Assembly: GCA_025618425.1 (NCBI GenBank)
Contig: CM046839.1
Location: 1,922,831 to 1,986,830 of the forward strand
Source of the DNA: Heliocidaris tuberculata
Lineage: Eukaryota > Echinodermata > Echinoidea > Camarodonta > Echinometridae
Direction of reading: 5' to 3'
Length of the DNA: 64,000 bases
The notes beneath the pieces were generated by a model. It saw only the letters and a program-made list of their open reading frames with translations, did no database searches and was not told the DNA's origin. Both the position numbers and the translations under genes were made by a program. Shown here one piece after another: positions 1 to 11,719 of this stretch (position 1 is its first letter; each line of letters starts with the position of its first letter).

Positions 1-80
1 CACCTTTAAAACAATAGAATATGTAGGTGTTGTCTATTGCAGGAAAAGTGAAGAAAATAGAGGTAATCCAACCATCTGCC

Positions 81-695
81 CTTAAAAGGCCCCTGCAACC
101 CAAACACAAGTTTATTGCTGTTGATGTGCAGGGATGCATACAACTAATATTCTGTTATTCAAACATCTAGATATGTTTCATAGATTTTTAAATGTTTTTT
201 GAAATATTTTTCCCAACCTCCTAAGCTGCACCCTAAAAAAAAGCTCCAGATCTCATTCCTGCAATGACATCATTGTCAATCAATAGACAGTGGAATGTAA
301 CTTCCCCCAGCTCAGCACATGCTCACAATAGAATTGCTTGCTTTCAAACAATACCTCATCATTACCATTCTTTTCCTGGTGATGCTACAGCATGTCTGAC
401 ATAGCAACTACTATGTAGGCATTATATGGTCTATTAGAACAGATGGTCATCTCTGGCCAAGCTACATATCACTGTCTCTCCTTAGCTCACTAATGATTGA
501 CAGATGATGTCATTGCAGGAATGAGATCTGGGGCATTTTTTAAGGGTGGAGCTTAGCATGTTTGAGAAAATGATTTTAAAAATATTTCAAAATTTTATGA
601 AACATTGAGATGTTTGAATAACAAAATATAAGTTGTATGCATCCCTGCACATCAACAGGAATCAACTTGCATTTGGGTTGCAGGGGACCTTTGAG
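81..695. mobile_element. Foldback (long inverted repeat) element in a UBA6 intron
   Basis: About 81-297 returns as its reverse complement at about 491-695: CCCTGCAACCCAAA against TTTGGGTTGCAGGG, GATGTGCAGGGATGCATACA, and AGATCTCATTCCTGCAATGA. The arms are ~210 bp and the loop ~190 bp, with no ORF. Its shape fits a non-autonomous DNA transposon. No clear target duplication is visible. The rest of 1-982 is intron. Confidence 0.8.
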
Positions 696-982
696 TTTGA
701 AGCCCTTCTCCCCTAAGAAAAGCCTCATGCATGAATGATGAGGGTTGATTTACTTTTTGATATCATCACTTTATTCAACATCAGTACATTATACATGTCA
801 TTATTTCACAATAAATTTCTTTGGAATATTTGTTAATCCTTATTGTATGACCCATATGACCCTAGATTAGACTTAAACTAGAGAAACAGTCAGTCAGATA
901 AGTTGGACTGTTAGCACCAGTTTTAGTATGTCTCTATTCAACACTGATCTTCAGATATAATATATTTTCATTGCAATTACAG

Positions 983-3366
983 AAGCCTAAATCAGAGACT
1001 GCAGCTCAGAGCACAAGAGACATCAACCCTGAAATGAAGATAGAAGCACATCAGAATAAGAGTAAGCCCTGTTTTGAAATAAAGAATATAACTTTAATTT
1101 CATTTGCTTGTAAAAAGTGATTTTTTTTTTCTCTCTCTCTCTCTTTCTGAAGGGGTGATGATTCAAGATCAAGAATTCATAGCCATAGGTCCATTGGGGG
1201 TTTATAGTGTACACAAGAGGATATTCTTGCCTTCTCATTAAAGAATACTGAGGCAAAATACTCAATGAATTGATCGTAATATATACCACGTTGAATGATC
1301 CTGTACATCATTTAGTTATATAGAACAGAGATACAGACATCTTTGATTTACTCATTGTTTACTATCCTTTTTTATTTTCTGCCTAGTCTGCCCACAAACA
1401 GAGACCACCATCTACACTGATGCCTTCTTTGAAGGAATGGATGTCATTGTCAATGCCCTTGACAATGTAGAAGCAAGAAGATATGTTGATAGGTGAGTGA
1501 AAGGGGTTGAATAGTTGTCATTGTCAATGCCCTTGACAATGTAGAGGCAAGACAATATGTTATTAGGTAAGTGAGAGGATGAATTGATATCATTGTAATA
1601 CAGTCAAGCCTGCTTTAGTGACCACCTGTATAGAAAAACCACCAGTCTATGAAGACTACAATTTTTGTTTCCCTTAAAAAGTGTTTTCCATTGAAACATT
1701 ACTATATATTAAAGGAACCTGTGCATAAAGACCACCTGCTCATAAAGACCATTTTTCTTGTCTCCCTTGAGTGGTCTTTATAAACATGTTTCACTTTACT
1801 TTGTAATATTTATGCATTTGTGTTATCATTGGTGTTTTATTAGAGAGTGGAACTGCTTTTTGATACTTTTTCTTGTTTTCTCCTATTCTTATAGTCGCTG
1901 TGTGACCAATCAGAAACCTCTGATGGAGTCGGGAACGCTAGGGGCTAAAGGTCATGTCCAGGTCATAGTTCCACACTTGACCGAATCGTATGGAAGCAAG
2001 CAGGATCCCCCTGAGCAGTCTGTACCTTACTGTACTCTAAAGTCTTTTCCAGCTCAGATAGAACATACCATCCAGTGGGCAAGAGACAAGGTTAGTTTAA
2101 TTGTTATTACCAGGTGTAAAAAGAAAGATTTCTTGAAGTGTCTGACATTTTGAATAATTTTTATTCAGAGAATTATTGGTAGCCCAATGAAATAGTCAGT
2201 GAGACCATTTGCTGCCTTTCCAAAAGCTGTCCAATAAACTATACCTAAATTATCATCAAAGTGGTCAGTTGCAGTTCATGTATAAAAGGCGTAGGTAATT
2301 GGTGCTGTAGAGTCCACTTCATAATGATGCCTGTGAGCCTCTACTATTGTGGAGGTGTAGTTTATAGTTAGTCATTAAGGTCAGAAAGGTTGCCTTTATG
2401 AAAGCCTGATGTTAATTTTTAGAACACATTTTTACACTTACATGTAGAAACATTCAGTGTAGAAAGAGCAAACTATTTTGGGGCGCCGACATTTGCTCCT
2501 GCGACATTTGCTCCACAGTCCATATCTCGAAAGGTCAAAGGTTAAGGTCAAGGTCATGCTTTGTTTTTTTGTTCAGGACAATGTGAAGATTAGGATTAGG
2601 GTTAGGGTTAGGTTTAGGTTAAGGTTTAGGTTTAGGATTAGCATGGATAAGTTAGACCGGAGCAATTGTCGCAGGAGCAAATGTCATACATCCAACTGTT
2701 TCATATTAACAAAAAAAATAATTGTTTTTTTTTAAAGTCCTCTGTCGCATGCTTACATGTACTTTTTTTGTATCCTCCTATGTAGTTTGAGAGTTTGTTT
2801 GCCCAGAAGCCTAGCATGTACAACAAGTACTGGGAGGTGAATGGAACACCAGAAGATGTCGTGAAGGTAAGTCATCTGAAATCTTACTGTGCTGATGTCA
2901 TATGTGTCTAACAGACTAAGTTACGGCCAATTAGAAATCACTCCACTATTCATGTTGTGTTTAATCATTGGGTTTTCAAGCATGATTAAAGCCTTTGACA
3001 TATCTCAGAAATATTCATTTGTGGCATAATGATATTTGTATTTTAACAATATTTGGAGAAAAATACTAATCAAATAACATAACGGACTGTCAGTAAACTC
3101 TTTTTTTTTTCTTGTTCAGTGTACAAGCTCAAATTTTTTTTTTATGATCACCAAGCATGTTATGAACTTGCGATATGCCATGTACATCTTCTTTGTGTTT
3201 GTTGTGTTTTGTCAGAAACTTGATAGTGGAGAGGTTCTTGAGAACACACTGCCTGCCATCAAGTATCTCAACAACAGAGGAACATCATGGCAGGATTGTG
3301 TGAGGATAGCAAGGATCAAATTTGAAAAGTACTTCAATTACAAGGTATGTATGTAGCCCACCTCAA

Positions 3367-3397
<31 letters not shown>

Positions 3398-6300
3398 ATT
3401 TATAATGGTTTATTAAAACTTTGCAAAGTTGTAGCCCGAAGGCTAAAATAAATTGCAATAACAGGATACATAATTAACAACAATACATTATGCATATAAA
3501 TCCATATAATAGAACATTAATCCAACTATACAGCTATATGCTGACATTTACTAGTACTTTGAAGGTTGATGCTTGCATGGTGGAATAGATGATGTTGATG
3601 AGGTTTACGGTTCACCATGTGTGTAATTCCTGAAAAGGACTGTTGGGTTGGAGAAAGATAGTGGAGCAAGGAGAGAAGAGGAGATATAAAAGAGCGAGAG
3701 AGAGAGAGAGAATAGGAGTACAAAGTATTTTTCTTGAAAAGGTGAAGTCCTCAAAAGGACTAGTAACCAGATGAAAGGACTAGTCCTTTTCAGGACTTCA
3801 CCTTTTCAAGAAAGATACTCTGTACTCCTATTCTCTCTCTTGCTTTTTTATATCTCCTCTTCTCTCCTTGCTCCACTATCCTTCTTTAACCCAACAGTCC
3901 TTTTTAGGACGTACTGACATGATGAACCATAAACCTCATCAACATCACTAGTATTTGTAGCTATAGCATAAAGTGATTTCTAAGAGGTAGCTGGATTGCT
4001 TCATCGTTAACCCACTTATCTTACATGCTATAGAAAAATACTTCTGTAGGTTAAGACTGAATCTCTTTGTCATGAACAATATGTATATTAAAGGATATGT
4101 TTTGTTTATGATGATAACTAGTGCATACATTGCCTTCTCTGTCTTTTTATCTGTTATTTGTTTGTTTGTTTGTTTGTTTGTTTGTTGTTTTTTTAGGCTA
4201 AGCAGCTGCTTCATGCCTTTCCTCTGGATGCAGTAACATCAGATGGAGGTAATGTACATTGTACCATTTTTAAAGTAAATTGAAATTCTAGCCTGATAGT
4301 GGTGGTTTTAAAGAGAAGGTTGATTTCATTATGAAATTTGAAAGTTATAATTGCTCACATGCAAAATTCACACAAAATTGGTATATACTCTATGAGTTTC
4401 CTTGTAAGCAGCTCACTATTTTTTTGTACTGAGAATGATTAAATATATGCCTCTTCTTGGTTGTAGATGAAGGAACAAATCTAGTCCATAGAAAAAAAAA
4501 ACATGTGGCTAATAATATACATAGAGCACAGATATAAACATTTTCAGTACAAGACAAATGGAGAGCTGCTTACAACTGAAATCGCTCAGTTTAGGAAATA
4601 ACTGCTTTTGGGCTTGATTTTTAATCTAAAATCATGTAATTCAAAAGTCATTTGAAATACCGTAAACTATCACTGAAACTAATTCTATATGATATCTGTT
4701 TTTTTTTCCAGGTCTGTTTTGGCAGTCACCTAAAAGACCCCCTACTCCACAAGAATTCAATCTCAAGACAGAATTGTGAGTAATTTATATTTTACTCTCC
4801 TTCTCTTCATCTTCCTCTTGCTTTCTCTCTTCTCTCTCTCTCTCTCTGTCTCTCACTCTCTCTCTCAGGCTCTCTCTCTCTAATACCAGTATTATTGTTA
4901 TTATCATCTTTTTAACTTCATATTTTGGTTTCAAAGATTAGTTTACAACTGTAATAATAATAATAATAATATCATTTATATTGCGCCTTTTCATAAAGAA
5001 CTGTAGAATCATTAATAAAAATAAAGCTATATTTACATTGTGCACATATACATGTATCCATCCCAAGGGATGCTCAAGGCACCTACAAAGTACTATTATT
5101 ACCCTGGCTTTAGCCCAGCTGCCCGAAGGTGCTGATATCATTCTGGGAATTACTTCTTACCAGGTACCTACATGTACATATTTACTACACCTGGGTGGAA
5201 AGAGGCATATGTAGATTAATATCTTGATAAAAGAAATTAGTGCAGTGACTTATCCACCACACCACAATACCTCTACGAACAATCTTTAATATGCTTTTAT
5301 GTTTGTCACCCAGACACATGTCCTTTGTAGTGAGCTGTGCTCGTCTGTTAGCAGCTGTCTATAACATTCCAGTGACTGAGAGTGATCTGAGCATGGAGAC
5401 GATAGAGACCATCCTAGCGGGCGTAGCTGTGCCTCCATTTGAACCATCCTCTAAAGTACGTCTTAAGATGTTCTCATCTGAGAGGTGTACAGTCTTTGGG
5501 TCATTTGTCTTTTAATAATCAATTATATGTCGACAGTTTTTTTCACTAAGGCTACCTCCTGGCACCTACAAAATACTATATTCACTTATTTTGTGAATAC
5601 TCACCATGAAAACCTACTGAGAATATCTAGTTTGATTTCTTTTTGACACTGCTTAATATCTCACAATCAAAATTCTATGAATTATCATAAGATATATAAG
5701 ACTCTGGGAGGTAAAAGTCATTCTTTTCTTTTTCAGTTATGAATTACAGATCACTGTAGAAATTAGACAATGTAACTTGAGCATGTCACCTTTGGATTAT
5801 ATTGATGTTGTCTTTACAGAAAATAGTGACAGATGAATCAGAAGGAAAGGATGCAGAGAAAGGAGAACAGGTTGAGGACACAGATATAACATCAGCATCT
5901 AAGGACGTTACTGCTGCCATCCAATCAGGCAAAGCTGCTCAGGGTATGATATTGGCTGTAACACGCATTCTCTGGTGACAATTGCTTCGCATTCATTATC
6001 TTACACCAACTAAACCTAACCCTAAACCTAAAACCTAATCTCAACCCTAGCCCTAAGCCTGTATCTTTGACGAATAAAGCCCAGAGCAGATGTCGCTGAA
6101 GCATATGTTGGAGCACATTATATTACATAGAGGCAGAAATATACTATTTGAATTTTAGCTGACTACCTGACTACCTCAATTACGCTAAATAATACAGAAA
6201 ATTTCCATTTAGGGCCTCATTTCATTAAACTTGTTATGAAAAACAAGTTACAGTAACTGTTAAAAGCTACTGAAATTGTTGCATTTGATTGGCTGTGAGC

Positions 6301-9037
6301 AAAGTTGTCATAGAAATGTGACCGTTGTTATTGATAACTAGTTTTATGAAACAGGGCCCAGATAAGTCAGATTAAACACTTTTAGATGCTCCTATACCAA
6401 TTTTGCATTCCTGGTGTGTCTCTACATAACATGACATTTCTCTCAGCTACCCAAGAAAGTGAGCAAGTAATATGCCTTCTGAAAAAAATAACTTATTTTT
6501 AATAGTAATATTTTTCCACCTTTAATGATACCAGGTTTTCCTGTATAGAAATGACTAGGTTGTAGAGATTAATGTTATATGTAGGGGCTACCTTTGCACA
6601 TATGTGGGAGTAAACCTAGAAACTTCTTCGTATGTTAAATCTAAGTATCCGGTAGGATGCAAAATTCATTGTGGTTTGTTCAGAATTGTGAGCATCTGTA
6701 TAAAGACTCCTGACTGGAATGCTCCCCAGGGAGTGGAGAAAGAACATTCACTGTCTCTGCAGGCAAGTCTGAATAAGATGATCATGTAACAATATATCTG
6801 TTAAGAGACATTGTAGATGTATTATTTGTTGTATAAATCCAGAATATTATTTTTAGTATTATAGTTCCAAATGTGCATGGAACTACATGTCATTAAGTTT
6901 TTAACTTTGATAGTTTGCTTAATATTTTTGAATATTTGGAATCAGGAAAATAACTATGCATTAATAAAGGTTTTACCTTCATTTTGTATTGTTACTCCAG
7001 GTCTTCTACGTCTGACACCAGCAGATTTTGAGAAGGATGATGATTCCAACGGCCACATAGACTTCATCACAGCAGCTTCTAATCTTAGAGCCAACATGTA
7101 CAGCATTGAGAATGCTGATCGATTCAAGACCAAACTCATCGCTGGCAAGATTGTTCCTGCCATAGCAACGACTACAGCAGCTGTAGCTGGATTGGTAGGT
7201 TGAAAGCAAGATATGAAAATGTGTTAGAAATTAAAAAATGCTTTGGTAAGTTTTGTAAAACATTTTGAAGATACCTTGACAGTGATGTTGGTGTGAAGTT
7301 TACAATGACTTCTTCCTCACATTTTCCAGGTCTGCTTGATTTTGATATTATAACTATAATGATATTTTCTATGGTAGTGTATGTTGGCAAATCTCCTTAT
7401 AACATTTTCAAATTTATTCACTGTTTATTGTCTACCACTGAGATGGTAAAGTACATTAATCAGAGTTAATAATTTTCTTAGACACTTACAATTGAAACAT
7501 TATTGTACAGTGCTATGTAATAACTGCAGTGATGCTACTTATTTATGGGTGCGTATGTTTGTAAGCTATTATCACATTCCCATATTTTGTTCACCGTTTG
7601 TAGTCTACCATTTAAATGGTGATATACATTGATAAGATTTAGCAATTTTGTAAGAAAAATTTTATAGATACAGTGCTAATAACTGTAATTATACAATTTA
7701 TGGGTGCTCATAAGCTATTATCATATTTCTCCCTTGTTTCTAGTCCACCATTGAGATGGTTAAGTACATCAAGGGAACAACCCAGATAGGGGACTATCAC
7801 AACTGTTTCCTCAACCTAGCTCTACCCATCGTCATGTTCTCAGAACCAGCCAGGACTGTTACAACCAAGCTGAAGCAAGGTCTGACCTATACAGAATGGG
7901 ACAGGTGGACCGTACAGGGTAACAAGGATTTCAAGCTACAGGACTTCAACAAATATTTCAAGGTGAGGGATGGAAATGTATGCTGGGAAATAGTTACTGT
8001 AGTAATATAGAATGGAATAGAGCTTTCTAGAAAAGTATACCTTTCTGTGCAACACATTGGTGACAATATCGCTGTGATGGATATGTGTGCAATATAAATG
8101 TATCTACTATTATTATTATTATTATTATTTATTTTTTTAACATCATTGTCTATAGCCCAAGCCCAATTTGTCTTGGCTTCATATTTAGTGGGTTAATGAG
8201 GAAAAAGGGAAACTGTATTATCAAGCTGAGAAATTATTCTGAGGAATAATTGAAATATAAGAAGTATTTGTATTTATAAACTTGAAAATGTTTGTCCGTA
8301 CCCCCCAAGGCAGATAAATGGCTGTATCTTAACCCAGGGTTCCTGGTTACGTGCGTAACAACCTTTGTGCTAATACCAAGCATGGGGGAACTTCACGTTC
8401 AAAATACAAAGGGCAAGGATACTGACAAGGGTAATATGTATGTGAATACATACTTCTAACTTGCGAAATTGCTTTGGTCCTCCCAACCACCACCTTATTT
8501 CACTCAGTTTGGACCAAGGGTCAACAAGTCCAGCTGAGAAGCTTGTCTTGACCATTCTGCTTTCATCCAACTGACATTCGATATGACCTTTGACCTTATG
8601 ATTTGTTTTTTCTTCAGGATAAGTATGAACTGGATGTATCCATGGTTGCCATAGGAGCTAAACTGATCTATCTACCTGTGCTACCAGGTCATCCTAAGAG
8701 ACTCAAACAGAAGTAAGTAACACTCAATTTGTTGATAGTGATACTGGATACAAACCTTGACCAATATCAGTATTTTATTTTGATCCCTCCCAGATCTTCA
8801 TTTCCTGAATTTGATTCTAAGGTAATTAATCAAGGGGATATCTGTCATATCATTACCTAATATCTTAATGACCTTTGACCTCTGTATTACTCCCTCAGGA
8901 TGTTGGAGCTCATCAAGCCAGGAGATGGTGTAAAGTACATTGACCTTACACTCAGCTTTGAGCAGCTAGAGGAAGAGGAAGAGGAAGAGGAGGTGGAGAA
9001 GGGAGTCCCTCCAATCAGATATTTCTTTGGAGTCTAA
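983..9037 (+). CDS. UBA6: Ubiquitin-activating enzyme E1, UBA6 type (3' half, 13 exons)
   Basis: E1 enzyme that adenylates ubiquitin (and FAT10 in mammals) and passes it to its own cysteine and then to E2s. Exons joined by eye in one frame with GT..AG introns: 983-1061, 1387-1492, 1895-2090, 2786-2866, 3216-3344, 4197-4248, 4712-4775, 5314-5455, 5820-5943, 7001-7194, 7744-7962, 8618-8712, 8899-9037; 539 residues ending at TAA 9035-9037. In order they give the end of the second adenylation half ([20 protein letters not shown]), the catalytic Cys in PYCTLKSFP, the Cys domain ([31 protein letters not shown]), the return to the adenylation domain ([35 protein letters not shown]) and the C-terminal ubiquitin-fold domain ([32 protein letters not shown]). 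The C-terminal motifs fit UBA6, not UBA1. GAGGAA repeats code a run of eight Glu near the end. The start and first half lie left of the window, so the first exon seen is internal. Confidence 0.95.
1442..1590 (+). repeat. Tandem duplication of a UBA6 exon end with its splice donor
   Basis: 1442-1515 is repeated from 1516 at a 74-base offset. The second copy lies wholly in the intron and still reads [17 protein letters not shown] followed by AG|GTAAG, so part of exon 1387-1492 plus its donor was duplicated. No acceptor was copied. Confidence 0.8.
2031..2033 (+). other. UBA6: Catalytic cysteine codon of the E1
   Basis: TGT in the context PYCTLKSFP, the conserved thioester-forming Cys of E1 enzymes (family knowledge). 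It sits in the third exon seen (1895-2090) and is intact. Confidence 0.9.
2484..2695. mobile_element. Inverted-repeat element with telomere-like core
   Basis: GACATTTGCTCCTGCGACA at the left returns as TGTCGCAGGAGCAAATGTC at the right (with small changes). Between them lie degenerate TTAGGG/TTAGGT repeats at about 2590-2640. It sits inside a UBA6 intron and probably belongs to a small non-autonomous DNA element family. Confidence 0.65.
3368..3500 (-). mobile_element. Retroelement 3' tail (minus strand)
   Basis: A run of about 29 T is followed by a segment that, read on the minus strand, ends in AATAAA-like sequence and poly(A). This fits the 3' end of a SINE or LINE inserted in minus orientation in the intron. 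The family is not identified. Confidence 0.4.
3591..3946. repeat. Long near-perfect palindrome in UBA6 intron
   Basis: 3591-3763 and 3780-3946 are reverse complements with a loop of about 16 bases; the arms include CTCCTCTTCTCTCCTTGCTC and GGTGAAGTCC. A fainter copy of the symmetry continues outwards to about 3528 and 3965. The pre-mRNA would fold into a hairpin of about 170 bp. Confidence 0.85.
4945..5282 (-). mobile_element. tRNA-derived SINE (minus strand)
   Basis: Read on the minus strand it opens with a tRNA-like head containing GGTGGATAAGTCACTGCACT (box A-like). It continues through a body with GGTACCTGG and GGGATGGATAC and ends in TATAAATGATATTATTATTATT, a tail of ATT repeats. It lies in the intron before exon 5314-5455. 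Confidence 0.6.
6002..6062. repeat. Degenerate telomere-like repeat
   Basis: CCTAACCCTAAACCT-type repeats occur in the intron, flanked by GACAATTGCTTCGC and GATGTCGCTGAAGC-like ends. It resembles the element at 2484-2695 in the opposite orientation, but is more decayed. Confidence 0.5.
6208..6361. mobile_element. MITE with GGGCC..GTTTCAT ends
   Basis: The ends are inverted: AGGGCCTCATTTCATTAAACT and TTTTATGAAACAGGGCCC. The middle contains GATTGGCTGTGAGCAAA, shared with the copies at 9577-9940, 17790-17931 and 49043-49188. No ORF. Confidence 0.65.
8036..8135 (+). repeat. Retroelement 3' tail with (ATT)n
   Basis: GCAATATAAATGTATCTACTA is followed by about eight ATT units, the same tail type as the SINE at 4945-5282 but on the plus strand. 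Only the end of the element is recognisable, inside a UBA6 intron. Confidence 0.45.
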
Positions 9038-9576
9038 ATTTTAGCTTGAGTTCTGGTAAATACTTGTTTGAAAGAAACTCTTTAAAGTCTAACGATTAGC
9101 TTGAGTTCCGGTAAATATATATTTGAGAGAATCTTTTTAAATGTAATGCACAGTGCTGGTCCTTCATTTTTATACATACATATGAGGTTTACTAAACAAC
9201 TCCTAAAATTTCACTTTGACTATTAAGATTTATCGGTAGCGGATAGATTTCTTGGGTCATGGCTGAATCACTCAGTTGTAAAATATATTTCAGATGAAAT
9301 TTGCAGGTAATCTCAAAAAATTTGAAATTTGAGAATTTCCAAAGGAGAACAATGTGATTCAAGGAAAAAACAGACTTGTCGGACTGGATAGGCAACCCCA
9401 ACCATGCTGCTTTCTGATATTTTCCAAAGCTATTTGAAGAGAAGAGATCATTGATTTCAATCAACTTAGATGAACTATACACCAAGTAAAACCAATTTTC
9501 ACCATACCCATGGTCCCTTACCAGTACTGTGTATTACCTTTAGATTTACTGGAGGAGTTCATTGTTTAGTGTCCAG
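9038..9576 (+). other. 3' UTR / 3' flank of UBA6
   Basis: Follows the stop codon. A ~50-base segment with TAGCTTGAGTTC(T/C)GGTAAATA is repeated directly at about 9042-9067 and 9096-9121. I see no clear polyadenylation signal close to the stop, so the transcript end is not placed. Confidence 0.5.
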
Positions 9577-9940
9577 GGCCATGTTTCCTAAAACATGTTA
9601 TCAATTAGAAGTTACAACAAGTGATATAATCTACATAAGCTACTTAAATCATTGCATTTGATTGGCTGTGAGCAAATTGAATTGAATTGAATTGGTTTAT
9701 TGTCATAAAAATCATTAAACATGCAGCTAAAAGCTGACATTGTTCAATTTACAAGATAAAATACATAAATACAATTGGTAATACATTAAAATATCAATTA
9801 AAATATGTAAATACATATGACCGACAACGTTCATTTAGGCTCGTTATGAATTTCAGGGGTTAATGATTTAAAATTTGTTACAGAGATGTGGCAGTTATTA
9901 TTGAAATTAATAATTTAACGTGGACTCATAATGGGGCTGG
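9577..9940. mobile_element. MITE split by a later retroelement tail
   Basis: GGGCCATGTTTCC through GATTGGCTGTGAGCAAA (9577-9678), and then the matching second half TTGTTACAGAGATGTGGC to about 9940, give the family seen at 6208-6361. The middle, about 9675-9880, starts with TTGAATTGAATTGAATTGG and looks like a LINE 3' end inserted on the minus strand. Confidence 0.55.
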
Positions 9941-10946
9941 TCCAGCAGATGTGTAAACAAATTTAGATAAATTTTGCTGATATCCACAAGGAAATAAAAG
10001 TAACGACACAGATATACATACATGGGACAATATATTTGTTTGGTTGTCTTTTCACACCCAATATCCTCCTTTTTCTTTGCTTTTTTCTCAACCTTTCATT
10101 AATCTTTTTTATCAAAATCATTTGGTAGATATAAAGTTCATATAAATATAGGTTTAAAATTTCAGTGTAAATTTCATTGATGCTTTGATGATTTTATTTT
10201 CAAGTGCTTTTACCAGAACTCGAGAATGTCTTTAGTCAAAGACAATCATACAAAATGGAATGTAAATGCTAATTTGTATCAATGTTGTGCTATACAGTAA
10301 CTTGAGATATTGTATGAAGTCTATTGCTAGGGACCAATTGTAATAATGTGAGTGAGAATGTAGCTTATGATGTAGAATTTTAAGCCTAAAAAATGATTTT
10401 AAAAATCTGTTCAAATTGTTTGGACATCATGATAGCAAATCAAACAGACATGATGAAATATTTATTCAGCAAATGAAGTTCTCAGCCATTTGTTCTTCAT
10501 TCATTGATCTAACCTGTGGAGAAAACTGACTACAAAGAGTACCCAACCTTCTTTGACTCTTAAATTCCGCACTTTGTTAAGTTTCTTTTCAACAGGTTTA
10601 AATAGATTTTCTGTTCATAAAGTGTGCACTTATATTAAACAAAATACATTGGGTGTATATTTAGATGTCATGAAAAAAATTAATCCATGTAATATATTCA
10701 AGTGATTATGCTAAAATGCAATATGGCTTGGGGTGAAATGTCATAAAACATCATGTGAATATATACCTAATCTCATTTCTAATGAATTAGAAAATTGAAG
10801 GAAAACAAACTGATTGAGAAGCATTATGTCTTAAGGCATGAAAGATTTTATTGATGAAATATCCTGTGCTAGCGACATAATGGCTAGCCATCTTTCCTAA
10901 GGTCATCTTGTACAAGTCAAGCAGATTAATGCAAAGTTTGTATCTT
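9941..10946. other. AT-rich sequence, nothing recognised
   Basis: No ORF with coding character and no repeat that I recognise. It could include distal 3' UTR of UBA6. Confidence 0.4.
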
Positions 10947-10950
10947 TTAA

Positions 10951-11715
10951 CCCTTACTGTACTCCTCCAAGGACCCCCCCCCCCCCCCCCGGACAAATTT
11001 CAGTGGGAATTTCGAACGGCTGCATTTCAAACTACTGCATTTCACACACCGCAACTTTCTGACTTTTTTCTTTCAAGTCTGGCGCATCTTTTGACACCAA
11101 GTTGACAAAAATCGGGTCGTACAGTTACCGAGTCATGTGACCTTTTATGACCTGATGTCAGCAAGAAAACAAAGAATTTCTTAGTTTTGTGTACAAAATG
11201 AATGAGAAACTGCATTGCCTCATGTTCCTCCTTTATCATCTATAATTTCTTCTTTAAGCTGTAATTATCTATTCTAACTGAATATTGGATTATATAACAC
11301 TCTGAAACAGCAGACTTTTAAAAAAAAAAAAATTAAAAAGGGAAAATTTAAAAGCAAAGAAATACATACATGTCAGAAATTTATAAAACAATAAATAAAT
11401 AAGAACTTAAGTCAGTTTCAAATTTTTTTTCTTATGTTATAATGTTTTTAAGGTTTAGAAAGAACTTCTTGCATTAAAATTTTATCTCCAAGGCCTTTTT
11501 TTACTTGATTATCAATAGAAATGTATATTTATGCATATAATTTGCATAAATTGTCATATAAACAAAAAAATTAAAGGATTACATAAAAAATAACAGTGGA
11601 TTTATGTTCTTTACACAATACTTGAGGTCCATGTGAAATTTTGCGGCGATCGGTCATGTCACGGCTGAGGCCCCCCAGTCAGAGAGGAACTTGAATTAGC
11701 CCAATACAGTAAGGG
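10951..11715. mobile_element. piggyBac-like non-autonomous element
   Basis: The ends are CCCTTACTGTA and TACAGTAAGGG, directly bordered by TTAA at 10947-10950 and at 11716-11719. A TTAA duplication with CCY-starting inverted ends is the piggyBac signature (family knowledge). The 765 bp interior has no transposase ORF and includes a run of about 17 C at 10974-10990. Confidence 0.7.
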
Positions 11716-11719
11716 TTAA

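Noticed and set aside
1758..2153. 131-residue ORF overlapping UBA6 exon 1895-2090
   Set aside because: Only the middle is exon; the start and end are intron read-through.
2590..2640. Chromosome end (telomere)
   Set aside because: Degenerate, about 50 bases, inside a gene intron and bounded by inverted repeats.
6604..6789. 61-residue ORF between UBA6 exons
   Set aside because: The flanking exons 5820-5943 and 7001-7194 already join in phase, and the segment has no matching counterpart in the E1 sequence.
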